DNA of 64,000 nucleotides from Candidatus Bathyarchaeota archaeon (GCA_026014725.1 JAOZHV010000022.1:62001-126000); one strand, 5' to 3'. Shown: positions 1 to 9,356, numbered from the stretch's first letter. Numbers and translations are program-made. The notes: a model not told the origin generated them from the sequence alone.

Positions 1-833
1 TTGCAGTCAGGGTTGTCGCCTTCTATTAGTCCTCGAATAATCATTTTTGAACCTTCGCGCGAGATGGCTCTGCCAACCATTTCGGCTTTGCTTGCCCTTC
101 CAGTCAGCACCGCTTTGGAGCCGATGTCGAGGTTGCTATTTTTGTGCCCGTAGAGTATGCTGTTGAAGCTGACTTTGGATTCTTCGCCTTTGCAGTATGC
201 TACTGGATACATCTGGATATCTTGAACTGGGCGCATGCACACGTAGTTTGAAACGAATGTAGCTTTGTCGTCTATTTCTGCGGCGCTTCTTGGGCGCACA
301 AGCGTTTTTTCGCTCCACTGATGAATCATCGTAAAGTTCAGCATGGCGCCTTTTTTCACGTAAATTTCAGATATGCCAAGGTGCGCTGCGTTGGGAACGC
401 TGGAGTGTTGCAGGCAGCTTGTGATTATGTGGGCTTTTGAGTCTTCTTCGGCTATGATGATGTTGTGCACTCTTTGCTCAAGGTTTTGCTTTGTAATCAG
501 TAGGCACGATTGTAGTGGGAACTCTATTTCTGCGCCTTTTAGGATTCGCATGAAGTAGCCGCCGCTGAAGTCTTGGGCGACTTTTTTTGTGTATTCGTCT
601 TTGTCTTTGTTTACTAATCGCCACCGATAGTCTTCTAGCCACGGGTATTTCTTGAGGGCTGCTTTGGTGTCCATGAGTTCTAGTTTGCCTTCGTAGTACT
701 CGTTGACTTTTGCGGCTACGGTTTCTTGGTTTAGGTGCATGAATGTGGCTGAACGGTTTTTTTCTTGGGTTTCAATGCCAGCTTTTTGTGCTTCCGCGAG
801 GATTTCGTGCGGAATTTTTGTCAGGTCACTCAC
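1..833 (-). CDS. sufB: SufB/SufD-family Fe-S cluster scaffold protein (partial)
   Basis: The reading frame opens with GTG at 833 and stays open for 277 codons to the left edge, so the C-terminus is missing. It overlaps the sufC stop by 8 nt, which implies translational coupling. SufB-type proteins form the scaffold that the SufC ATPase acts on during cytosolic Fe-S cluster assembly. The visible sequence has the N-terminal helical region and then the repetitive beta-strand pattern of the SufBD core. Identification rests on pairing with SufC and on this fold pattern. SufB and SufD cannot be separated on the fragment. In many archaea a single SufB-like protein with SufC forms the minimal system. 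Confidence 0.82.
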   Translation of the reverse strand, partial: MSDLTKIPHEILAEAQKAGIETQEKNRSATFMHLNQETVAAKVNEYYEGKLELMDTKAALKKYPWLEDYRWRLVNKDKDEYTKKVAQDFSGGYFMRILKGAEIEFPLQSCLLITKQNLEQRVHNIIIAEEDSKAHIITSCLQHSSVPNAAHLGISEIYVKKGAMLNFTMIHQWSEKTLVRPRSAAEIDDKATFVSNYVCMRPVQDIQMYPVAYCKGEESKVSFNSILYGHKNSNLDIGSKAVLTGRASKAEMVGRAISREGSKMIIRGLIEGDNPDC

Positions 834-1584
834 TTTTCCATCCCTCACGTTCTCTTATTCTGCAGGCGACGCATTCCTCGTATCCTAAACGTTTGATGTC
901 CTCGTAGATGCGCAGTGGCTCTCTGAAGCAGTGGAATTGACCGTTAAGCAGTATGCACCCGTATGAGGCTTTGATGTACTCGAGGATGTCTCCTTTATGC
1001 GTTATTAGCAATGCTGCACTGCCCGTGCTCTCAACGTATTTTTGAATTTCAGTGGCAATCATGCGCAAGCTGTCCACGTCAACGCCTGAGTCAGGTTCAT
1101 CCAACAAGAGCAGTTTAGGTTTGAGGAAAATCAGTTGCAGAATTTCAGAGCGTTTTCTTTCTCCGCCGCTGAAACCAACGTTGACATCTCGGTTTAGAAA
1201 ATCGGTTAGTCGGAAAGCGTCAATTTGGGCTTTCTCTTGAGGGCTGAATTCGTCAGCGACGGTTTTTCCTAAGCAGAGCTTAAGCAAATCACCCAATTTT
1301 ATTCCTGTTATCTCTGGGGGCGTTTGGAAGCTGACGATTATGCCAAGTTTAGCTCGTTCATCAACGCTTTTGTTGGTGATGTCAACGCCGCGGAAGCTTA
1401 TCTTGCCTGAGACCACTTGATAGCCCGGCAACCCCATTAGGGTGCTGATGAGTGTGGTTTTTCCTGAACCGTTAGGTCCAAAGAGGATGTGGCTTGCGCC
1501 TTCTTTGAGGCTGAAGGTTAAGCCTTTTAGTATTTTTTTGCCTTCAACTTCAACCGTTAGATTGTTTACTTCAAGAATGTCCAT
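826..1584 (-). CDS. sufC: Fe-S cluster assembly ATPase SufC
   Basis: This 252-residue ABC-type ATPase has Walker A GPNGSGKT at residues 36-43, a Q-loop near residue 87, signature FSGGERKR at 138, Walker B LLLLDEP at 158, D-loop SGVD and a switch histidine at 196. The FSGGERKR signature and DEPDSGVD are typical of SufC. It energises Fe-S assembly on the SufB scaffold encoded immediately downstream with an 8-nt overlap. A TTAGTCAA octamer lies just upstream of the start (1587-1594), in the short promoter spacer. Start ATG and length match the family. Confidence 0.95.
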   Translation of the reverse strand: MDILEVNNLTVEVEGKKILKGLTFSLKEGASHILFGPNGSGKTTLISTLMGLPGYQVVSGKISFRGVDITNKSVDERAKLGIIVSFQTPPEITGIKLGDLLKLCLGKTVADEFSPQEKAQIDAFRLTDFLNRDVNVGFSGGERKRSEILQLIFLKPKLLLLDEPDSGVDVDSLRMIATEIQKYVESTGSAALLITHKGDILEYIKASYGCILLNGQFHCFREPLRIYEDIKRLGYEECVACRIREREGWKSE

Positions 1585-1644
1585 GGTTAGTCAAGGTTAA
1601 TTATTTTCTATCAAGATAAGCCTTGTGAAAAAACAAGCGCTGGT

Positions 1645-2271
1645 TTATTTTACTGAAACATAGCTGTTATCTTTAATGTAGAAGCGCCAAGGTTTATTTT
1701 TCCACTCGTCTGGGGCATATTCAACCCCTATACGCGTTGCTTCCACAATGTCCTCTTTAGGCACAGGCGGCGCATCCTTGATGTATAGTGGCGAAGCGGT
1801 TAGGTCTGTGTTGTTTTGTGCTTTGGAGATGCCCATTGCCATGCATAGCTTGCTTGGACCATTAGTTAAGTTAGTAACGTTACCGTTTGCTAAGGCTCGC
1901 CTTTTTATCATAATTTCCTCGCCTACAACTGGCTCAAGCGCTCTCAGTAGGACCGCTTCAGGCTTTCCCGGCACAGCCCCCGCAGTCACGTTAAAGCAAA
2001 AGTACAAGCCATAAATGAAGTAAACGTAAGCGTGCCCTTTTGGTCCAAACATAACTTCGTTTCTTGCTGTTCTGCGCCCGCCAGAACTGTGTGCGGCTTG
2101 GTCTTCTGGTCCTCGGTACGCTTCCGTCTCAACAATTCTGCCCGCTGTCGTGCCCTCTGCACTTTCATGTACAAGAATTTTGCCAAGCAGGTCTTTTGCT
2201 ACTGTTATGGTGTCTCGTTGGTAGTATGGTCTTTGCAGGATCATAGCCTTGAATAAGCGTTTATCAGACAA
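1645..2271 (-). CDS. DNA-3-methyladenine glycosylase (AAG/MPG family)
   Basis: This base-excision enzyme flips out and removes alkylated or deaminated purines. The 208-residue protein carries the AAG core GRIVETEAYRGPEDQAAHS. By alignment from memory with human AAG, Glu50 corresponds to catalytic Glu125, and Tyr52, His61 and Tyr84 to the base-stacking residues Tyr127, His136 and Tyr159. The strand AYVYFIYGLYFCFNV follows, as in the family. The start is TTG at 2271, with GAGGA about 9 nt upstream; an ATG at 2244 is the alternative. The gene stands alone between sufC and small genes. Confidence 0.93.
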   Translation of the reverse strand: MSDKRLFKAMILQRPYYQRDTITVAKDLLGKILVHESAEGTTAGRIVETEAYRGPEDQAAHSSGGRRTARNEVMFGPKGHAYVYFIYGLYFCFNVTAGAVPGKPEAVLLRALEPVVGEEIMIKRRALANGNVTNLTNGPSKLCMAMGISKAQNNTDLTASPLYIKDAPPVPKEDIVEATRIGVEYAPDEWKNKPWRFYIKDNSYVSVK

Positions 2272-2386
2272 ATAAGTTTGTCCTCGCAGAATTTTGCTGT
2301 GAAGCGGTTAAAGCTAGTAAGCGTTGAAATGACATTAAGGATATAATCTATGGTGTAGAGATGCTTTATTCAAGAGAGGGGAAGAT

Positions 2387-2557
2387 ATGTCTGAGTTTGA
2401 GAGAATCGAGAGTAGAGAGCGAAACAGTTACCGAATCGACATTGGCGCTTACGGCAGCATTTGCATCGAAGCCCCAACAAAGGAAGAGTGTTTGGAACTT
2501 TTCAAGGAAGTCACCAGCACTAAACGCGAATCGCGCATTGATCGAGCCATAAGATAA
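2387..2557 (+). CDS. Small hypothetical protein (56 aa)
   Basis: A 56-residue frame begins with ATG at 2387, preceded by a strong purine-rich Shine-Dalgarno (GAGAGGGGAAG). The product is charged and soluble, with an N-terminal acidic/basic stretch (MSEFERIESRERN), then a hydrophobic strand (IDIGAYGSICIEA) and a helix (TKEECLELFKEV). This pattern looks like a small folded domain. No family is recognised. A competing 63-codon frame overlaps it (2361-2552) but lacks the ribosome-binding site and has low-complexity Ser/Arg composition, so this frame is preferred. Confidence 0.5.
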   Translation: MSEFERIESRERNSYRIDIGAYGSICIEAPTKEECLELFKEVTSTKRESRIDRAIR

Positions 2558-2677
2558 ATAGGCCGTTTACACCAAGCTATCGTAAGCTAAAAAGGGCATG
2601 CCAAGGTAGGGTTTCCGCATAACTTAAAAACTGAATCCTAATACCTATTTTATTATCGCTCGCTTGGTGCAACTCTC

Positions 2678-3514
2678 TTGGATGTTTTGGTTACTAAAGC
2701 CAACGGCTACAAACAACCCTTTGACAAAGGCAAGATAGTGCAGACCTGCTTGCGAATGGGAGCAAGCCCTCAAGTTGCTAATCAAGTAGCGGATATGGTT
2801 GAGCGTCGTCTTTATGAGGGCATTTCTACGCGCGAGATTTTGCAGTTGACTTTTAAGTTTATGCGCAAGTACAAACCCGCCGTCAAGCACCTCTTGGATC
2901 TTCGAAGGGGCTTAAGCATGATGGAGCCCAAGCCAGAATTTGAACTATACATACAAGCGCTGTTGGCGAACAGCGGCTATGTGGTCGAGCCGAACCTGAT
3001 TTTGAGAGGCAAGTGTGGAGAGCATGAGGTCGATGCAATCGCCAAAAAGGACGGCGTCACCTACTTTGTTGAGATAAAGCATCATTGCAGCTATCATGCA
3101 CTAACGGGGTTGGATGAGAGCCGAATCGCTCAAGCAATCCTAGAAGACGCAAACGATGGCTACGCGCTTGGCACGACGAACCTCAAAGTTGACCGCGCCA
3201 TGATAGTTACCAACACACGGTATTCAGACCATGCAATAAAGTATGGAAGCTGCAAGAACATCCTTCAAATCGGCTGGAGTTCACCGCACACTCTGGGAAT
3301 TAGGGATATGGTTGAGAACAGCACGCTGTACCCTTTGACTTGCCTGCGAGGCATAAAATACGAGACAAGAATGAGGCTGGTGAAAAGTGGCATAGTGCTG
3401 GTAAAGCAGTTGCTTGATGCAGACGCGCATGAACTCGCGAGAAAAGCAGGCTTGCCCAAAGAAGTTGCTTTCGAAGTCATAGAGAGAGCCCACGCCAGCG
3501 TAAACACAGTTTAA
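2678..3514 (+). CDS. ATP-cone / PD-(D/E)XK nuclease fusion protein
   Basis: The 278-residue protein combines three parts. Residues 3-80 resemble an ATP-cone (VTKANGYKQPFDKGKIV, then paired helices), the nucleotide-sensing domain known from ribonucleotide reductase and NrdR. Residues 85-200 resemble an Mrr-like restriction endonuclease fold with Asp119 (HEVDAIAKK) and Glu132-x-Lys134 (VEIKHH) as the likely metal-binding catalytic residues. Residues 228-272 look like a helix-hairpin-helix DNA-binding tail. The start is TTG at 2678. Established: both domains bind nucleotides or cleave DNA in other proteins. Inferred: nuclease activity gated by ATP or dATP. The gene is not flanked by a methyltransferase, so a classical restriction system is unlikely. 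Confidence 0.75.
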   Translation: MDVLVTKANGYKQPFDKGKIVQTCLRMGASPQVANQVADMVERRLYEGISTREILQLTFKFMRKYKPAVKHLLDLRRGLSMMEPKPEFELYIQALLANSGYVVEPNLILRGKCGEHEVDAIAKKDGVTYFVEIKHHCSYHALTGLDESRIAQAILEDANDGYALGTTNLKVDRAMIVTNTRYSDHAIKYGSCKNILQIGWSSPHTLGIRDMVENSTLYPLTCLRGIKYETRMRLVKSGIVLVKQLLDADAHELARKAGLPKEVAFEVIERAHASVNTV

Positions 3515-3639
3515 CGATTTAGATGGGCGACCGCTTTGATGCTTGCTATAGATGCGAGTTTGCGTTTGTGACTGCTATGATACAAGCACATATGTTAATA
3601 CGGCAGTTTTTGGGGTAATAAAAAATGAGGTTTTTAGTT

Positions 3640-4197
3640 ATGAGTGAAGAAAAGAAGAAAAAAATGTACTATTACTATGGCGGCAAGGAAAAGAAAGCCA
3701 GAGAAGCCAAAGAAGAAGCAGAAGGAGAAATCATGCCCTACACCTTCGGCGACATTCAACGAGACTTTGACAGGCTCATGGACAGGTTTGAGCGTGAGTT
3801 CGAGGATTTTATTCCAAGATGGAGGCGTGGAATGCGGTGGCGTGGGCCAATGATGCCGATGATGCCGTTCGAAGCAAGGATGCCTTCAGTTGACATAGAA
3901 GATAAAGGCAAAGAATACCGTTTGACCGCGGACTTGCCAGGTTTTAGCAAGGAAGACGTAGAGCTTGACGTTACCGAAGATTCTGTAACTATCAGCGCTA
4001 AGAAAACTGAGGCAAAAGAAGAGAAAGACAAAAACTACGTTCGCAAGGAAAGGCGTGCTCAAACATTCTACAGGCGAGTGCCACTACCCGAAGAGGTTCG
4101 CTCAGATGATGCCAAGGCAACTTTAAACAACGGCATCTTAGAAATCACCTTGCCAAAGAAGCAGCCTAAAGAAACCAAAAAAATCAAAATCGACTAA
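3640..4197 (+). CDS. Small heat-shock protein, Hsp20/alpha-crystallin family
   Basis: The alpha-crystallin domain runs from about residue 75 to the end (VDIEDKGKEYRLTADLPGF, then GILEITLPKK), after an acidic, Met/Arg-rich N-terminal arm. These ATP-independent chaperones form oligomers that hold unfolding proteins. The ATG at 3640 (MSEEKKKK) is favoured because GAGG lies about 9 nt upstream; an in-frame ATG at 3625 would add five residues. The C-terminal KKIKID resembles the IxI-type tail used for oligomer contacts. It is one of three Hsp20 genes in the window and appears monocistronic. Confidence 0.92.
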   Translation: MSEEKKKKMYYYYGGKEKKAREAKEEAEGEIMPYTFGDIQRDFDRLMDRFEREFEDFIPRWRRGMRWRGPMMPMMPFEARMPSVDIEDKGKEYRLTADLPGFSKEDVELDVTEDSVTISAKKTEAKEEKDKNYVRKERRAQTFYRRVPLPEEVRSDDAKATLNNGILEITLPKKQPKETKKIKID

Positions 4198-4322
4198 TGC
4201 CAAACTGAGACCACCATTTGGCATTCTTTTTCTTTTCAACCGCCGCAAGAGCAAGTTTGATTGCGGATAATATTCTGCATAATGCGATACTTTTTTAAAA
4301 CAAAAAGCTAAAACCAATAGGC

Positions 4323-4796
4323 ATGCGGCTGTCAACACTCGGCTTAGTTCTTGTCATAATCGGAATTGTAACCTTAGCAATAGGAGCCTACACCTATGCC
4401 TATCCAACACCACAAACTAAAACGTCAACAATAGCGCCCTCAGCTGGAATTTTTGAACAACTAGAACTAAAACAAGGCGACCAACTCAAAGTTGCCTTAA
4501 CCGTGATTGACGGCGAAGGCGTAAGAGTAACCGTGGAGGACCCTCTATCAGAGACCGTTTATAATGGCGGAACAGTTTACGCGAATCTTGCTTTCAATTT
4601 GAACGCGCAAAGTAATGGTGCGCACAGAATCAATTTTGTAAACATCAGCCCCACAGATGAACTGACTATAGATTATTCGATAATGTATCCAGCGTTTCCG
4701 GGGATGCTGACTTACTTCGCGTTAATCTTAGGCGTGGTTTTGGTGGTTAATGGTTTAGTAGTTATATTAATTTTCAAGCGTTCCAACAAACAATAA
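4323..4796 (+). CDS. Membrane-anchored hypothetical protein
   Basis: The 157-residue product has an N-terminal hydrophobic segment (residues 5-27), an extracellular beta-rich domain (about 35-125) and a C-terminal membrane segment (about 128-152) followed by KRSNKQ. The two-helix topology puts the middle domain outside the cell. No family is recognised. It converges with a small membrane protein gene only 12 nt away on the other strand. Confidence 0.6.
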   Translation: MRLSTLGLVLVIIGIVTLAIGAYTYAYPTPQTKTSTIAPSAGIFEQLELKQGDQLKVALTVIDGEGVRVTVEDPLSETVYNGGTVYANLAFNLNAQSNGAHRINFVNISPTDELTIDYSIMYPAFPGMLTYFALILGVVLVVNGLVVILIFKRSNKQ

Positions 4797-4808
4797 ACTG
4801 CTTGGTTC

Positions 4809-5012
4809 TTACTGCTGTTTTTTCTCGAGTTTGCTCTCTACTTCGTAATTTATTATGTATAAGCCTACGACTGTTAAGAGTACGCCGACAACTAAAAAGA
4901 CCCACAGGTTTGTGTAGCCTAAATATTGGTCCATTAGAGTCCAAAGGCTTCTGAAGATAAGCACTGACGCGAAGACAAGAATTAACTCGCCTATGAGTAT
5001 TTTTAGTCGCAT
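4809..5012 (-). CDS. Small two-helix membrane protein
   Basis: The 67-residue product has two hydrophobic segments (residues 6-24 and 36-55) separated by a short polar stretch, and a charged tail VESKLEKKQQ. It has the ATG start and hydrophobic periodicity of a real small membrane protein, but no family is recognised. An overlapping frame (4774-5022) on the same strand is less plausible. Confidence 0.45.
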   Translation of the reverse strand: MRLKILIGELILVFASVLIFRSLWTLMDQYLGYTNLWVFLVVGVLLTVVGLYIINYEVESKLEKKQQ

Positions 5013-5092
5013 AAACTACCAATGCAAGAAACGTTCATAATTAGCTTTCCATAACTCGCCAATCGCTTAGAAAAAATGGAGGGTATTGTAGC

Positions 5093-5692
5093 TTATTCTA
5101 CGTTTATGGCGATGTCGTCAATGAAGTACGTCATATGTGTTTCCCATCTGACAGAGATGCCCAACGCAACGTAAACGTCACCTGAACTATCTGCCTGCAC
5201 CTGTGAGGAAAAGCTGTAAGCCTTCCAGCCTTCCGCTTGGTTAGCGCCACCTAAAATCTCAAAATCCTCTTCTACTTCAGGATTCTCAATACCGACATAG
5301 CCTACTACTGCTGCGATTTCATTGAAGCTCTCTGTCTCGCTCCAGAACTGGAAAGACACGCTGACATTTTTGACCGCGTTTGGTTCAATTGAGATTTTTC
5401 TCTCAAGCCAAATCGTGCCATCGTCCTGTAACCCGTCAATGTAGAGCAAAGCGGACTTGTTGCCAGTAAAAGAAACGTTGCCTGCAACTTCAATGCTCCA
5501 AGCAACAGACTCTCCAGGCCTGTTAGGGTCTTGAGGCACGTCGGCGTCTGGCATCCAGTCTTCTAAGCCATTTTCAAAACCGAACGAAAAGGTTTGTGGC
5601 GGCGGTTGCTGTTTTGGCGGAAAAAGAATGAGACTGGTTAATACGGCAACAACTGCAACGACTGCTACAACTGCATAGAGTATCTTTTTCAT
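5093..5692 (-). CDS. Secreted/lipid-facing beta-sandwich protein
   Basis: An N-terminal hydrophobic helix (MKKILYAVVAVVAVVAV) acts as signal or anchor. A mature domain of about 165 residues follows, rich in beta strands and aromatic residues (FSFGFENGLEDW near its start, FIDDIAINVE at its end). This layout resembles the carbohydrate-binding jelly-roll domains that start with a fluctuating FEDG-W motif and end in IDDI. Binding to glycans is inference from that pattern. The gene is monocistronic, with no visible ribosome-binding site. Confidence 0.55.
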   Translation of the reverse strand: MKKILYAVVAVVAVVAVLTSLILFPPKQQPPPQTFSFGFENGLEDWMPDADVPQDPNRPGESVAWSIEVAGNVSFTGNKSALLYIDGLQDDGTIWLERKISIEPNAVKNVSVSFQFWSETESFNEIAAVVGYVGIENPEVEEDFEILGGANQAEGWKAYSFSSQVQADSSGDVYVALGISVRWETHMTYFIDDIAINVE

Positions 5693-5827
5693 TTTTTGAA
5701 CGCTCGTTTCTTAGAGAATTCGCTTTTGGTTAATATATCACTATTTTTTGGAACAAACTGTCTATTAAATGAACAGCCCAATCAGATTTAGGGAAACGAA
5801 TTACTCATAAAGATATTAATGAAGCGC

Positions 5828-6121
5828 CTATTGAATTTCTATCTTCTTACCTTCCGCAGGTTCTTTGAGTGGAAGCCTGAGCCTCAACAGCCCATTTTCG
5901 TATTTTGCCTCTGCCTTATCGGCATCAACTTCATGAGCCAGCGTATAGCATCCCGCTAACTCGGCATCATCCCTAGAGCCTGTCACGCATAAACTCTGTT
6001 CGCTGACGTGTACTTCAATGTGGTCTTTGTCAACTCCTGGCAACTCAAAATTAATCAGGTATTCTTTTTCGTCGTGGCAAAAACATGCAGTTGGAAGATA
6101 AACTGGTCGTGTTTCAGACAA
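5828..6121 (-). CDS. Small Hsp20-like protein
   Basis: This is a compact alpha-crystallin domain with the motifs YLINFELPGVDKDHIEVHV and NGLLRLRLPL and almost no N-terminal arm. The frame can start at GTG 6154, but a TATA element (TTTTATA, about 6160-6166) sits only a few bases upstream of that codon. A TTG at 6121 preceded by GAGG at 8-nt spacing fits better and gives a 97-residue protein. The short arm suggests small oligomers or a co-chaperone role (inference). It is the second of three Hsp20 genes here. Confidence 0.75.
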   Translation of the reverse strand: MSETRPVYLPTACFCHDEKEYLINFELPGVDKDHIEVHVSEQSLCVTGSRDDAELAGCYTLAHEVDADKAEAKYENGLLRLRLPLKEPAEGKKIEIQ

Positions 6122-6207
6122 TTTAGAAACCTCAATTTTATTGCTACCAAGCACTGCGTATAAAACGTATGTGCTTGTATAGAAGCAGTCACAAGAGAAA
6201 AAAACTT

Positions 6208-6600
6208 TCAGCTCTCTAACGGTTGCATGTTTTCTTTGAGGAACTGGAAGCTTTCAGCGCGGAAGAGGTGGCTTATGCAGTGGCAGTCAGAGCATCCAAA
6301 GCCCTTGATTGGCACGCTTTCCTCTGCAAGCTTGGCTGCGATTTGGCATTCCTTGGTTTTGTCGTCTTGTGCGTAGAGAACGTCTGTTACGGTTGCTGCT
6401 TCATCGTTTAGCAGGTAGTCGATGTGCCAAAACAGCCGCTTGTTTTTACGCTTATGCCTCGCTACCCGAAGCTCCAAATTGTTCTGTGCTGAGCCAACGT
6501 AAACATACAAGCCGCCGTCAAAGACAAGCTTGCCTAAAGCACCGACTTTTACGTTTGTGTTTTTGCTTAGTTTTATGATGAGAACGTATATGCCCTTCAA
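6208..6600 (-). CDS. DUF123 (GIY-YIG-related) family protein
   Basis: The 130-residue sequence shows the DUF123 pattern: GIYVLIIKLSKN, LGKLVFDGGLYVYVGSAQ, RVARHKRKNKRLFWHIDYLL, and a late Cys-rich GCSDCHCISHLF. In some archaea this domain is fused to endonuclease III, and the fold is related to GIY-YIG nucleases, so a DNA-repair role is plausible but unproven. The start is TTG at 6600 behind GGAG. It lies 7 nt from the end of the bacterioferritin-like gene's coding frame on the same strand, so the two are probably co-transcribed. Confidence 0.85.
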   Translation of the reverse strand: MKGIYVLIIKLSKNTNVKVGALGKLVFDGGLYVYVGSAQNNLELRVARHKRKNKRLFWHIDYLLNDEAATVTDVLYAQDDKTKECQIAAKLAEESVPIKGFGCSDCHCISHLFRAESFQFLKENMQPLES

Positions 6601-6623
6601 CGGTTACTCCAGTTAAACGCGAT

Positions 6624-7082
6624 TTACTCGATTTTTGATGTCCCAGGCTGAGTGAACGGTTCCGTCATGCCGACAAGCAATTTGCCAAACGTGTCGATGT
6701 GGGTTTCTTCTTCGGCAAGAATCTCTTCCAGCAGTCTTCTGGTTGTAAAATCGCCCTCATGCGCTGCAACTTGGATTGCCTGCTTGTAGAGGACAATAGC
6801 CTGCTCCTCGTCCTGCTCGTCCTGTTTTAGCATTTCAATTAGGCTTCCGCCTACAAAAATCGGGTCTGGTTTAGTTGTAGGTACGCCGTTTAGGTAGTCT
6901 AAGCGCTCTGCTAGGCGTTCGGCGTGTTTCATTTCGGCTATGGCGGTTTCCCTGAAAATTTTTTCTACTATGGCGCCTTCTGTTCCTGTGACTTGAACGT
7001 GCTGCCACATGTATTGGATACTGACTTGGAGTTCGCGGGCTATAGCTTTGTTTAAAAATTCTAAAAGACTTTTAGAAGCCAT
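6624..7082 (-). CDS. Bacterioferritin-like diiron protein
   Basis: This is a four-helix bundle of 152 residues. The diiron ligands of the ferritin/bacterioferritin family are in register: Glu17, Glu50 and His53 (EMKHAE), Glu93, Glu125 and His128 (EEETH). Met51 occupies the position of the haem-ligating methionine of bacterioferritin. Likely role: iron oxidation and storage, or peroxide detoxification, in the cytosol. It sits upstream of the DUF123 gene. A dedicated rubrerythrin-type rubredoxin tail is absent. Confidence 0.85.
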   Translation of the reverse strand: MASKSLLEFLNKAIARELQVSIQYMWQHVQVTGTEGAIVEKIFRETAIAEMKHAERLAERLDYLNGVPTTKPDPIFVGGSLIEMLKQDEQDEEQAIVLYKQAIQVAAHEGDFTTRRLLEEILAEEETHIDTFGKLLVGMTEPFTQPGTSKIE

Positions 7083-7172
7083 TATAATTCACAAAATACT
7101 ATACGTTTAATTGGTATATAAACAGCCTAGCTTTTGCTTAACAGCGAAGGTTTTGTGTGTCACAGCACTTAA

Positions 7173-9227
7173 TCATGGCTCTATTCCAAGTTGTTTGAGC
7201 ATTTGCATGGTGCTGTTAGTAGGCGGTAGGCAGGTTTGGTTTTGGCACACATACGCCGTTGCTTTGCCCTCTAACTGCATGTAGCCTGCGCCTGCTTTGC
7301 TTGGGTGCTTGAGGGCAATTGTGGTGGTTGGCAGGTAGTGCTTTCGTAGTTGGTTTAGCATTTCTTGTGTGCTTTGCTCTTTTGGTTCACCGACAATCAC
7401 TACGCTGTAGGATGTGCCCAATTGGAAGTCGAGCGCTGACACAAAGAAAGTGAACGCTTCAGGCATCCCTTCGATTTCTCGCGCAAAAGTCTGAGACATC
7501 TGGGTTGCCAGTTTGTCGTATTTGGGTTGGTTGGTTAAGCGGCTCAGCCACAGCAAGTCATGTAGCGCTACTGAATTGCCTGAGGGAGTTGCGCCGTCAT
7601 AGAGCGGCTTCATTTTAGGCATGGCGGTCTGCTCGCTGGTTTGGTAGAATCCGCCGTTCTCGTTGTCCCAAAACTTTGCTACCATAACCTCAGCTAAATC
7701 GGCGGCGGACTGCAAATATTTCTCCTCAAAAGTTGCCTCATAAAGCTCGATTAACCCGTACACCAGAAAGGCGTAGTCATCTAAGAAGCCTTCGATGGCG
7801 GTTTCACCTTTTGCGTAGCGGTGGTAGAGCACGTCATCCCTAAACATTTGTGTTAGGATGAAGTCTGCAGCTTTGGTTGCGGCTTCGCTGTATTTTGATT
7901 CTTGAAGAACGTTACCTGCTTTGGCAAGTGCCGCAATCATTAAGCCGTTCCAGTCCGCGAGAACCTTATCATCTATTGCTGGCGCGACTCGTTTTTTTCT
8001 TGCCTCAAACAATTTGTCTCTTATGCTGTGGAGGCGGTCGATGAGTTCTTGCAGCGTCAAACCCTCGTACGGCGCTAGTTCCTCAAGCGGTTCAGCTATG
8101 TGCAGCACATTCTTTCCGCTTTGCCTTCCCGCTTCAACGAAATTGCCCTCAGGTCTCAAACCGTAAATGTGAACTGCCAATTCCGCGTCTGCAGGAGCCA
8201 GCGTGTCGAACACTTGGTCTGTTGTCCAGAGGTAGAATTTGCCTTCTTCGCCCTCTGTGTCAGCGTCCTGCGCCGAGTAGAAACCTCCTTGCGGAGACGC
8301 CAAGTCACGCATTGCGTAGTCTAAGATTTCTTTGGCTACGAGAGCATAGCGGTTTGCACCAGTTGCTTGATAGGCTTCAATGTAAGCCATCGCCAGCAAG
8401 GCTTGGTCGTAAAGCATCTTTTCAAAATGCGGAACCAGCCAGCTCTCATCTGTGCTGTATCGGTGAAAACCAAAACCCAACTGGTCATGTATTCCGCCTT
8501 GCCGCATTTCGTTTAGGGTTTTTTCCACCATGGCAAGCGCGTTCTTTTCGTCTGTCCGCTTGTAGTGGCGAAGCAAATAGAGCAGTTTGTGGGGTGTGGG
8601 AAATTTGGGTGCTGAGCCGAACCCGCCGTTTTCCTCGTCAAAATCCAGCATCAAACGGTCATAAGTGTCCTGTAGAACTGCGCGGTCTGGTTCTTTTTGA
8701 GGTGTTCTTTTTTCCATGGCTACTATGCGGTCTTTAATGTCAGCACCCACCAGTTCCAGTTGCGCTCGTTGCCCCTGCCACAGTTGCATGACTTGTGGAA
8801 CAAGGTCTAACATGCCAATCATACCGCCCCTGCTGTATTTGGGGATGTAGCTGGCGGCGTAAAACGGGTTAAGCTGAGGCGTCAAAATCACGTTTAGGGG
8901 CCAGCCGCAGTTTCTACCCATCGTTTGACACACAGCCATGTACTGAGCGTCTAGGTCGGGTCTTTCTTCACGGTCAACCTTAATGCACACGAACGCTTGG
9001 TTTAGCAGGTCGGCGACTTGCTGGTCGCGGAAGCACTCTTCCTCCATGACATGGCACCAATGACAACTAGAGTAGCCAATGCTTAAGAAGATGGGTTTGT
9101 CTTCGGCTTTTGCTTTGTCGAGGGCTTGTTGGCTCCACGCAAACCAGTCCACAGGATTGTAGCCGTGGGCGAGAAGATAGGGGCTTTTCTCGTTAATTAG
9201 CCTGTTGGGCTTCTTGTCTTGATGCAA
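7173..9227 (-). CDS. DUF255 thioredoxin-domain protein (YyaL/SSP411 family)
   Basis: The 684-residue protein begins with the family hallmark [21 protein letters not shown], followed by a thioredoxin-like domain with a Cys55-His-Trp-Cys58 motif. The remainder is a large alpha-helical barrel of the six-hairpin type, related to N-acylglucosamine epimerases and glycosidases. The family is widespread in bacteria, archaea and animals, but its reaction is not established. The start is TTG at 9227. Length and domain order are normal. It is transcribed divergently from the secreted protein gene at 9388. Confidence 0.92.
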   Translation of the reverse strand: MHQDKKPNRLINEKSPYLLAHGYNPVDWFAWSQQALDKAKAEDKPIFLSIGYSSCHWCHVMEEECFRDQQVADLLNQAFVCIKVDREERPDLDAQYMAVCQTMGRNCGWPLNVILTPQLNPFYAASYIPKYSRGGMIGMLDLVPQVMQLWQGQRAQLELVGADIKDRIVAMEKRTPQKEPDRAVLQDTYDRLMLDFDEENGGFGSAPKFPTPHKLLYLLRHYKRTDEKNALAMVEKTLNEMRQGGIHDQLGFGFHRYSTDESWLVPHFEKMLYDQALLAMAYIEAYQATGANRYALVAKEILDYAMRDLASPQGGFYSAQDADTEGEEGKFYLWTTDQVFDTLAPADAELAVHIYGLRPEGNFVEAGRQSGKNVLHIAEPLEELAPYEGLTLQELIDRLHSIRDKLFEARKKRVAPAIDDKVLADWNGLMIAALAKAGNVLQESKYSEAATKAADFILTQMFRDDVLYHRYAKGETAIEGFLDDYAFLVYGLIELYEATFEEKYLQSAADLAEVMVAKFWDNENGGFYQTSEQTAMPKMKPLYDGATPSGNSVALHDLLWLSRLTNQPKYDKLATQMSQTFAREIEGMPEAFTFFVSALDFQLGTSYSVVIVGEPKEQSTQEMLNQLRKHYLPTTTIALKHPSKAGAGYMQLEGKATAYVCQNQTCLPPTNSTMQMLKQLGIEP

Positions 9228-9348
9228 AAAGTGATTTCTCCTGCCTTGCTTTATGAGATCGGGGGTTTAATTAACTGTTTGGATAACACACAAAAAAGAA
9301 ACAAACCAAGTGTACAACAAAAACCCCAGTAAAACAGACGTTAGGAAG

Positions 9349-9356
9349 TTTTATAA
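9349..9356 (+). promoter_or_regulatory. TATA box of the 9388 gene
   Basis: TTTTATAA is centred about 25 bp upstream of the expected transcription start near 9377. This places the start 11 nt before the ATG at 9388 and argues against the longer GTG-initiated frame beginning at 9310. Confidence 0.4.

Noticed and set aside
2361-2552. 63-codon frame overlapping the small gene at 2387
   Set aside because: The other frame has a strong Shine-Dalgarno and a better amino acid profile; this one contains the ribosome-binding site within its coding part.
8222-8737. 171-codon plus-strand frame opposite the DUF255 gene
   Set aside because: Antisense shadow with Arg/Leu-rich composition and no start signal.
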